A stretch of 5,539 nucleotides of DNA from DATJUF01 sp035524095 (GTDB lineage Bacteria; Desulfobacterota; Binatia; Binatales; Binataceae), in NCBI GenBank assembly GCA_035524095.1, contig DATKPK010000040.1, positions 1 through 5,539 of the forward strand, in the 5' to 3' direction. The notes under the pieces are model-generated. The model searched no databases. It had not been told where the DNA came from and saw nothing but the letters and a program-made list of their open reading frames with translations. Numbering within the stretch: position 1 is the first letter of the stretch; each line of letters starts with the position of its first letter. The translations under genes were made by a program, and so were the position numbers. This document shows positions 1-5,539 of this stretch, in pieces.

Positions 1-2668
1 CGGGGTCTGGATCAATCCAGAAGCGCCGCCGCTCGAACGGATATCCCGGCAGCGCCACGCGACAGCGCCGCTCGCCGCGATGGTACCGGCGCCAATCGAT
101 ACGCGCTCCCGAGGCCCATAAAATTCCTAACGCACGCAGAAGGCCGGAATCCGCCGAAACATTGTGTCTCGAACCGTGTAGCGTGCTGACCGTCTGCAAA
201 GCCGCTGGCCGCTCCGGGTGCTGTGCAACCAGCGATGCGAGGGTGTGCCCGGGTCCTACTTCGAGGTAGATTGTCGTCCCGGCCTTCAGCAGAGCGTTGA
301 CGCCATCGTGGAAGCGTACCGTACCGCGCAACTGACGGGCCCAATATGCCGGTTGCGTCGCTTCCTCGGCGCCAATCCAGGTTCCAGTCGCACTCGAAAC
401 CCATCTTACTGCTGGTTGATTTGCTTGGAAGCGGCCGACGAATGCCGCGAATGGCTCCACAATCGCGTCCATCATCGGTGAGTGGAACGCGTGCGAGACC
501 TGCAGCCGCTGCGAGTGAATCTGACTTCGCGACAGTTCCGCCTCGATTTGGCCAATCGCTTCGTAAGGACCCGCTACAACACATTGGTCCTGTGAGTTGA
601 CGCTCGCGATCGCGCAGCGTTCGTCCAGTAAATTTTTGATGTCCCCTTCTGCCGCCGCAACGGCGATCATCAAGCCGCCTGGCAGACTCTGCATCAGGCG
701 GCCGCGCTCCGCCACGATCCGCAAGCTGTCGTCGAGCGAAAATACTCCCGCGATGCAGGCCGCCGTGAATTCCCCAATACTATGGCCGAGCATGGCGGCT
801 GGCTTGATTCCGAGACCGATCCAAAACTGCGCCAGCGCATATTCGATAACGAACAGCGACGGCTGAGTGATACTGGTCTGCGCCAACCGCGATGCGGCCA
901 CGGTTACGCCATCGGGGTCAGGAAAGATGACATTGCGCAGATCCAGTTCCACCAGCGGCCGCAAGAAATCGCAGCAATAATCGATGGTCGATTTGAAGTC
1001 TTTATCGTTTTCGTAAAGCGCGCGGGCCATGCCTGGGTATTGCGCGCCCTGGCCGGAAAACAGAAAGACGATCGCTGGCTCTCTTTCTGCTGCCGTTCGG
1101 TTGATGACCTTTGATGGATCCCCGCGGCGGATCAGCGATGCGGCTTCACGGCCGTCGCCACATACGATTGCGCGACGATAGGGCAGAGCGGCCCGTCCCA
1201 GATGGCAAGTGAAGGCGACGTCGTCGAGTTGCGTATTACCTTCGAGATAATCGGCGAGATTAAGCGCCATCGCGTCGAGCGCTGCCGGTGTTTTCGCCGA
1301 AAGCGTCAAGAGTTCGAGTTTGCGTGGCGGGCCCGAAACCTCTTTGGCCGGTGCTTCTTCAAGTATCAGATGCGCATTCGTGCCGCCGATCCCAAGTGAC
1401 GTAACGCCAGCACGCCGCACTCCATGGCCTGCCTTCCATTCGCGAACTTCATTTGTCACGAAAAACGGACTTCCGGCGAAATCGATCAGCGGATTCGGAC
1501 GGCTGAAGTTGAGCGTCGGCGGAATTTGGCGGTTCGCCAGGGCGAGGGTCGTCTTAATCAGACCAGCTACTCCCGCCGCCGCGTCGAGATGTCCGACGTT
1601 GGACTTCAACGATCCGATCGCGCAAAACCCACGCCCGCTGGTGTTTTCACGAAAGGCCCGTGTGAGCGCCTCGAGTTCAATCGGGTCGCCCACTTTGGTG
1701 CCAGTGCCATGCGCCTCGACGTAGGAAATAGAATCGGCTTCAACACCCGCCGCCGCCAACGCCTCTGAAATAACTTCGGCCTGGCCCGTGACACTCGGCG
1801 CAAGGAATCCCACCTTGCGCGAGCCGTCATTGTTTATCGCAGTACCGCGAATAATCGCATGGATCGAATCGCCGTCCGTCAGTGCGTCGGCGAGACGCCG
1901 CAGCACGACGGTCCCGACACCACTGCCAAAAATAGTACCGCTGGAGTCTGCGTCGAAAGGCCGGCAATGGCCATCACGGGCGAGAATCTCACCCTCGCGA
2001 TAATGGTAGCCGCGGCCATGCGGAATCTCGACCGTGACACCGCCCGCCAGCGCCATATCGCATTCGCCGTTAAGCAGCGCCTGACAGGCCAGATGGACCG
2101 CCACCAGCGAGGTTGAGCAGGCGGTCTGCACAGCTAGGCTCGGTCCCGTCAGATTGAGCTGATAGGAGACGCGCGTCGCCAGCACGTCTTTGTCGTTGCC
2201 GGTTTGTTTTAGCACGAACAATCCGGCCTCACTGACCAGCTTGCGATTCGCGAGCAGGTTGTGAATTAGGTAGGTGTTCATGCCCGACCCGGCATAAACG
2301 CCAATCTTGCCGTCGAATTGCTCTATCGCCCATCCAGCATGCTCGAACGCGTGCCAAGCGCATTCGAGGAACAGGCGATGCTGCGGATCCATAATCGCCG
2401 CATCTTTGGCGCTGAGGCCGAAAAACGACGCGTCAAAAAGATCGATATCGTCGAGAACTGCCGCGGACTTGACATAGTCAGGATCGCCTAACTCAACTGG
2501 CTCCACGCCAGCCGCGAGCAACTGGGCGTCAGTGAGCCGAACAATCGACTCGACCCCGCCAGACAAATTGCACCAGAACTCAGCGATGTCCCGCGCGCCG
2601 GGGAAACGTCCCGCCATCCCGATGATGGCGATGCTGTTTTGGTCGAGGCTAGGTGAGTCTTCCATCAT
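1..2668 (-). CDS. Type I polyketide synthase, KS-AT (C-terminus beyond the window)
   Basis: My own reverse-strand translation gives one uninterrupted frame of 889 residues with no stop before the left edge. Residues ~12-437 are a ketosynthase: N-terminal AIIGMAGRFPGA (14-25), active-site Cys184 in QTACSTS, His320 in EAHGTGT, His360 in KSNVGH, and GIGGTNAH (426-433). A linker follows (~440-530), then an acyltransferase (~533-830) with FSGQGAQYPGM (537-547), nucleophile Ser630 in GHSIGE, Arg655, and His729 in HAFHS. HAFH together with GHSIGE is the malonyl-CoA signature; methylmalonyl ATs usually carry YASH. The post-AT motif LPGYPFERRRFW is at 873-884. All catalytic residues are intact. Any DH, ER, KR or ACP would lie to the left. 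The start is the first of two adjacent ATGs (2668; alternative 2665), 26 bases after the NRPS stop; no well-placed Shine-Dalgarno is visible, so translational coupling is likely. KS motifs QTACSTS and GYHYREGEILARDGHCR resemble those of hybrid NRPS/PKS systems (from memory), which suits accepting an aminoacyl-PCP. The enzyme should extend the loaded unit by two carbons. Domain identity is certain; product is inferred. Confidence 0.96.
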   Translation of the reverse strand, partial: MMEDSPSLDQNSIAIIGMAGRFPGARDIAEFWCNLSGGVESIVRLTDAQLLAAGVEPVELGDPDYVKSAAVLDDIDLFDASFFGLSAKDAAIMDPQHRLFLECAWHAFEHAGWAIEQFDGKIGVYAGSGMNTYLIHNLLANRKLVSEAGLFVLKQTGNDKDVLATRVSYQLNLTGPSLAVQTACSTSLVAVHLACQALLNGECDMALAGGVTVEIPHGRGYHYREGEILARDGHCRPFDADSSGTIFGSGVGTVVLRRLADALTDGDSIHAIIRGTAINNDGSRKVGFLAPSVTGQAEVISEALAAAGVEADSISYVEAHGTGTKVGDPIELEALTRAFRENTSGRGFCAIGSLKSNVGHLDAAAGVAGLIKTTLALANRQIPPTLNFSRPNPLIDFAGSPFFVTNEVREWKAGHGVRRAGVTSLGIGGTNAHLILEEAPAKEVSGPPRKLELLTLSAKTPAALDAMALNLADYLEGNTQLDDVAFTCHLGRAALPYRRAIVCGDGREAASLIRRGDPSKVINRTAAEREPAIVFLFSGQGAQYPGMARALYENDKDFKSTIDYCCDFLRPLVELDLRNVIFPDPDGVTVAASRLAQTSITQPSLFVIEYALAQFWIGLGIKPAAMLGHSIGEFTAACIAGVFSLDDSLRIVAERGRLMQSLPGGLMIAVAAAEGDIKNLLDERCAIASVNSQDQCVVAGPYEAIGQIEAELSRSQIHSQRLQVSHAFHSPMMDAIVEPFAAFVGRFQANQPAVRWVSSATGTWIGAEEATQPAYWARQLRGTVRFHDGVNALLKAGTTIYLEVGPGHTLASLVAQHPERPAALQTVSTLHGSRHNVSADSGLLRALGILWASGARIDWRRYHRGERRCRVALPGYPFERRRFWIDPDP

Positions 2669-2694
2669 AGGGCGGCGAAAACGGCGCTTCTTTC
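2669..2694 (-). other. 26-base gap between A-PCP stop and PKS start, lacking a clear RBS
   Basis: The NRPS gene ends in TGA at 2697-2695 and the PKS opens with tandem ATG codons at 2668 and 2665. The purine-rich stretch AGAAAGAAG ends about 18 bases before the first ATG, and AAGGA overlaps the end of the NRPS gene about 30 bases away; both are too far for a normal ribosome-binding site. No inverted repeat or promoter-like element is seen, so expression of the PKS most likely depends on transcription and ribosomes coming from the NRPS gene. The PKS frame remains open upstream through this gap and into the NRPS tail (GLRKKRRFRRP before the first Met). Confidence 0.5.
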
Positions 2695-4560
2695 TCAGTC
2701 CTTGGCCGCTTCGGCCACCCGGCGCCGCCGTGCAAGGGCTGCGCGCCGCGCAACACCACGCTCTGCAGCGCGATCAGGCATGGAGCTTCCCGCGTCACGG
2801 CTAACTAGAAACGATGCTAATGCACTCACTGTCGGATTGGCGAACAAGTCTGTGATTTTGACAGGCTCGTTCAATATTTCGCGCAGCGTGACCGCAGCCT
2901 CGGCCACAATCAGCGAGGTCGCACCCATCTCAAAGAAGTTCTGCTTTAAGCCAACCGCTGCTACGCCGAGAGCATCGCTCAGCACTCCAGCGATCTTCTT
3001 TTCCAGGTTCGTAGCAGACGCAATTGATTCGGTATCGTTAGCCAACCGCGGCGCTTCTGGCGGTGGCAGTGCTTTACGATCGATTTTGCCATTCGGCGTG
3101 ATCGGCAGCCTCGCCATGAAGACGAATGCGGCTGGAACCATATAATCCGGCAGCTTCCTGCTGGCGAGGGCGCGCAATTCGTCGGCGTCGGGCGGATGCC
3201 CGTCTTCGGGAACTACATAAGCCGCCAGTTGGGCACTGCCCGCGTAATGATAAGCACCAACCACCACCTGAGCGATCGCTGGATGCTCTCCCAGAACCGT
3301 TTCAATCTCACCCAATTCGACACGATAGCCGCGAAGTTTGATCTGATGATCCACGCGCCCGATAAACTCGATCATGCCATCTGGCCGAAAGCGCCCGAGA
3401 TCACCCGTCCGATACATCCGCGCGGTTGTGCTACCGAAATCAGTCGTGACGAAGCGTTCCGCAGTCAATTCAGGCCTTTGCCAGTAACCACGCGCGACGC
3501 CGTCGCCCCCAATGTAAATTTCACCAACTTCGCCGCTCGGGCACTCACGTCCGTCTTCATCAACAATATGAATCTGCGTATTTACGATCGGTCGCCCGAT
3601 CGTAACGGCCTCGCCCGAGGCGACGCGTGCGGTCGTTGACCAGATCGTCGTCTCGGTCGGTCCGTACATATTGTGTACGACGCCGGTGACAGTGTTGGAC
3701 AGCAACTCCGCGAGTGCGGTTGGGAAAGCTTCGCCGCCGATCAGCAGCTGACGCAAATTTTTCAGGCCATCGACTACTTGAGGTCGGCGCACGAGCAACT
3801 GCGCCATCGTCGGCGTGCACTGCAGATGGGTTACGCGGTGGCGCTGCATTTGGTCCGCGATTCCATGCTCGCCCGCCGTCAGTTTTTCCTCCTCGCCCTG
3901 GATTACAACCGTATAACCCCGCGCGAGCGTCCATAAAAGTTCCAGCACTGAGATATCGAACGAGATACTCGTAACTGCCAGCCAGACGCCCGGATCCACA
4001 CCCAGAACTTCGTCCATACCATTGAAAAAATTAGTTACGTTACGATGTTCGACCATCACGCCTTTAGGCGTTCCGGTTGAGCCCGAAGTATACATCAGAT
4101 AGGCGAGACTCGACGGCACCGTCGCCCTGGGTTCGCCTAATTCGTGCGTACTATCTGTTTCTTCTGAACGCTGATCTATAAAGACCGTAGGCGTCTGGTT
4201 AGCCGCGAAGCGCGAAGCCAAGGCAGAGTGCGTGATTATCGCCGCTGCCCCGCTATCGCCAATCATGAACGCCACACGCTCGGACGGAAATGAAGGATCG
4301 AGAGGCAGATAGGCCCCGCCCGCGTCCAGCACAGCGATCATTGCCACCAGCATCTCGATGGAGCGGTTGAGGCAAACGCCAACCACGCGCTCGGCACCCA
4401 CGCCGAATCGGCGAAGATGGGCCGACAGTTGCTGCACCTCGACGATCAATTGGCGATACGTCAATGGCCGGTCGCGAAAAATCACCGCGATGCGCTCGGG
4501 CGACAGGCGAGCTTGCTCTTCAATCATCTCATGGATCAATAACGCCAAAGCTGACTCCAT
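2695..4560 (-). CDS. NRPS loading protein, adenylation-PCP, predicted glycine-specific
   Basis: A complete 621-residue protein. The adenylation domain (~9-498) shows every core motif: LTYRQL (33-38), LDAGGAYLPLDP (78-89), YTSGSTGTPKGV (157-168), FDIS (201-204), NMYGPTE (297-303), GEIYIGGDGVARGYW (346-360), YRTGDL (383-388), GRVDHQIKLRGYRVELGEIE (401-420), LPDYMVP (470-476), and NGKIDR with catalytic Lys492. A carrier domain (~517-585) has its phosphopantetheine Ser549 in FFEMGATSL. A basic tail (592-621) with a run of four arginines ends the protein. It activates an amino acid with ATP and tethers it as a thioester. Aligning to GrsA by eye gives specificity residues D202, I203, L206, Q247, L273, G275, M298, I306, W307, K492, close to the glycine code DILQLGLIWK (recalled). 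There is no condensation domain and the A domain begins at the N-terminus, so it looks like a loading module feeding the KS just downstream. The ATG at 4560 gives the normal A-domain beginning. Domain calls are firm; glycine specificity is probable, untested. Confidence 0.97.
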   Translation of the reverse strand: MESALALLIHEMIEEQARLSPERIAVIFRDRPLTYRQLIVEVQQLSAHLRRFGVGAERVVGVCLNRSIEMLVAMIAVLDAGGAYLPLDPSFPSERVAFMIGDSGAAAIITHSALASRFAANQTPTVFIDQRSEETDSTHELGEPRATVPSSLAYLMYTSGSTGTPKGVMVEHRNVTNFFNGMDEVLGVDPGVWLAVTSISFDISVLELLWTLARGYTVVIQGEEEKLTAGEHGIADQMQRHRVTHLQCTPTMAQLLVRRPQVVDGLKNLRQLLIGGEAFPTALAELLSNTVTGVVHNMYGPTETTIWSTTARVASGEAVTIGRPIVNTQIHIVDEDGRECPSGEVGEIYIGGDGVARGYWQRPELTAERFVTTDFGSTTARMYRTGDLGRFRPDGMIEFIGRVDHQIKLRGYRVELGEIETVLGEHPAIAQVVVGAYHYAGSAQLAAYVVPEDGHPPDADELRALASRKLPDYMVPAAFVFMARLPITPNGKIDRKALPPPEAPRLANDTESIASATNLEKKIAGVLSDALGVAAVGLKQNFFEMGATSLIVAEAAVTLREILNEPVKITDLFANPTVSALASFLVSRDAGSSMPDRAAERGVARRAALARRRRVAEAAKD

Positions 4561-4563
4561 GGT

Positions 4564-4582
4564 GTCCGATAGCCATTCGGAC
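4564..4582 (-). promoter_or_regulatory. Inverted repeat covering the presumed ribosome-binding site of the A-PCP gene
   Basis: On the minus strand this reads GTCCGA, a seven-base loop ATGGCTA, then TCGGAC: a perfect six-base-pair stem. It fills most of the 25-base gap between the carbamoyltransferase stop and the NRPS ATG and ends three bases before that ATG. The only Shine-Dalgarno-like bases near the start, GGA within TCGGAC, lie in the downstream arm, so folding would hide them. There is no following T-run, so it is not a typical intrinsic terminator. The repeat is seen; a role in slowing or coupling translation of the NRPS gene is inference. A stem this short in GC-rich DNA may be chance. 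Confidence 0.35.
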
Positions 4583-4585
4583 TGA

Positions 4586-5539
4586 TCAGGCGCGAGTGAC
4601 TAGAAAATCGCCGAGAAACAAGCAATCGATACCGGTGCCAATAAAGGTTTCGACGGCCTCGTGCGGGGTATTCACGATCGGCTGGCCCTTGACGTTAAAG
4701 CTCGTATTGAGCACCATCTCGCGGCCAGTCAGCGTACCCACTGCGCGCAATAACCGGTGAAAATCCGGATTGTCTTCGGCCGTTACCGTCTGCACCCGCG
4801 CCGAACCATCAACGTGTGTGATCGCGGGCAACGCCACGCGATAATCAGGGCGAACCATCACGGTCGCAATCATGTACGGTAACTCGGTACGCGGCGGAAC
4901 CTCAAACCATCGATCCACTTCTTCTACCGTCACCGCGGGCGCGAAGGGCCGAAACGCCTCGCGCATTTTGACCATCGCGTTGATTCGATCACGCATTCCC
5001 CGATGACCTGGGTCAGCAAGAATACTGCGGTTACCCAATGCGCGTGGACCGAATTCCATCCGTCCGCGATACCAGCCAATCACTTGGCCGCGTCGGATCC
5101 GTTCAGCGGCGGTCTGCGCGACTTCGTCGAAGCTGTCGAAGCGCCGCACTGTCACGCGGCCGGAAAACTCGGCGAGCGCCGCTGCCATTTCGGCTTCACT
5201 GTACGTGGGTCCGAGCAGTGGTGTCGCCAAACGATTAGGTTCAAGCGGACTGCCCAGCGACGCACGAAACAATGCCGCACCCAGCGCCGCGCCATCATCA
5301 CCCGCCGCCGGTTGCACAAAAATCTCATCGAACAATCCAGAACGCATCAGGAGCCCGTTGGCTGTGCAATTCAGCGCGACCCCACCGGCCATCGCCAGCT
5401 TGCGGAGTCCGGTAAGTTGGGCATAGTGCCCGCAGATATGTTGCACCACGCGGTTCAAACAAGCCTGCAGGGACGCTGCAACGTCACGATGGTCCTGCGT
5501 GATTTCACCGTCCGGGTCGCGGTGCGGAATCAGTCTAGT
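4586..5539 (-). CDS. Carbamoyltransferase, NodU/CmcH family (N-terminus beyond the window)
   Basis: Open to the right edge: the frame continues upstream of a TTG at 5458 with residues reading HRDVAASLQACLNRVV, which belong to this family, so that TTG is an internal leucine and not the start. About 317 residues are visible of a family usually near 550-620, so roughly the N-terminal half, including its histidine-rich metal site, is missing. Visible numbering: the end of the ASKHA-fold domain has GGVALN (52-57) and QPAAGDDGAALGAAL (76-90). The C-terminal carbamoyltransferase domain has EFGPRALGNRSILADPGHRG (162-181), KMREAFRPFAP (191-201) and NTSFNVKGQPIVNTP (278-292). Family members use carbamoyl phosphate and ATP to form carbamoyl-adenylate and transfer the carbamoyl group, usually to a hydroxyl, as in nodulation factors, cephamycin, novobiocin and tobramycin. 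Position just upstream of the NRPS and PKS genes indicates a tailoring role in the same pathway. The acceptor cannot be read from the sequence; an amine is a less conventional possibility. The protein ends in FLGDFLVTRA, the usual family end, 25 bases before the NRPS start. Confidence 0.95.
   Translation of the reverse strand, partial: TRLIPHRDPDGEITQDHRDVAASLQACLNRVVQHICGHYAQLTGLRKLAMAGGVALNCTANGLLMRSGLFDEIFVQPAAGDDGAALGAALFRASLGSPLEPNRLATPLLGPTYSEAEMAAALAEFSGRVTVRRFDSFDEVAQTAAERIRRGQVIGWYRGRMEFGPRALGNRSILADPGHRGMRDRINAMVKMREAFRPFAPAVTVEEVDRWFEVPPRTELPYMIATVMVRPDYRVALPAITHVDGSARVQTVTAEDNPDFHRLLRAVGTLTGREMVLNTSFNVKGQPIVNTPHEAVETFIGTGIDCLFLGDFLVTRA

Noticed and set aside
12..584. A 190-codon minus-strand frame in a different register from the PKS
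   Set aside because: It overlaps the AT domain of the PKS (Ser630, His729 and the post-AT motif all read in the other frame) and its translation shows no recognisable domain; it is a shadow frame.
2671..2687. Possible hairpin in the NRPS-PKS gap (GGCG, A-run, CGGCGC on the plus strand)
   Set aside because: The matching parts are a direct repeat (CGGCG twice around AAAA... ) and not an inverted one, so no stable stem forms; no terminator.
2690..2705. Programmed -1 ribosomal frameshift joining the NRPS to the PKS
   Set aside because: No slippery heptamer of the X XXY YYZ type is present before the NRPS stop, and no downstream stem was found; the tandem ATG offers an ordinary start.
4531..4576. 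15-codon frame starting at the ATG in the hairpin loop and overlapping the NRPS start
   Set aside because: It has no ribosome-binding site and no recognisable leader-peptide character; probably chance, mentioned only in connection with the hairpin.
2702..4760. Several plus-strand open frames of 65-147 codons opposite the NRPS and carbamoyltransferase genes, and similar ones at 218-2116 opposite the PKS
   Set aside because: All lie antisense to well-supported genes with complete domain motifs; their translations are arginine/proline-rich without recognisable motifs, as expected for opposite-strand shadows in GC-rich DNA.
5456..5458. TTG as start codon of the carbamoyltransferase
   Set aside because: The frame stays open to the window edge and upstream residues (for example DVAASLQA) match the family, so the gene begins outside the window.
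1..5539. Defence system, phage, insertion sequence or CRISPR content
   Set aside because: Every region is accounted for by the three biosynthetic genes; no transposase, terminal repeats or repeat-spacer pattern was seen on either strand.

Overview
The window is an internal piece of a natural-product (hybrid NRPS/PKS) biosynthetic gene cluster. All three genes lie on the minus strand and read from right to left. Reading in transcription order: (1) the C-terminal ~317 residues of a NodU/CmcH-family carbamoyltransferase (4586-5539, N-terminus beyond the right edge); (2) a complete 621-residue NRPS protein with the domain order adenylation-peptidyl carrier protein (2695-4560); (3) the first 889 residues of a type I polyketide synthase with ketosynthase and acyltransferase domains (1-2668, continuing beyond the left edge). 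The gaps between genes are only 25 and 26 bases, so they are almost certainly one operon. Coding density is essentially complete. No RNA gene, mobile element, CRISPR array or terminator was seen, and no noncoding stretch exceeds 30 bases.

How the genes fit together: the adenylation domain starts at the N-terminus with no condensation domain before it, so the A-PCP protein looks like a loading module. Its specificity residues read D-I-L-Q-L-G-M-I-W-K, one position away from the glycine code as I recall it (DILQLGLIWK), so glycine is the best substrate guess. The PKS starts with a KS resembling those of cyanobacterial and myxobacterial hybrid systems, followed by an AT with malonyl-type motifs. 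The simplest reading is that glycyl-S-PCP is passed to the KS and extended with malonyl-CoA to a 4-amino-3-oxobutanoyl thioester; processing domains after the AT are outside the window. The carbamoyltransferase would add a carbamoyl group to a hydroxyl (the usual acceptor in this family), or less conventionally to an amine, of an intermediate or the final product.

Organism: GC estimated by eye on a few lines ranges from about 42 to 68%, averaging somewhere in the upper 50s. Short intergenic gaps and hybrid-type modules fit a Gram-negative secondary-metabolite producer such as Myxococcota, other proteobacteria, Acidobacteriota or an uncultivated relative. The sequence alone does not decide between these.

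Points worth a second look are the glycine-type loading module with no visible amine cap, the PCP/KS junction split over two reading frames that remain open past each other, a small perfect inverted repeat covering the likely ribosome-binding site of the NRPS gene, and the placement of the carbamoyltransferase directly ahead of the loading module.
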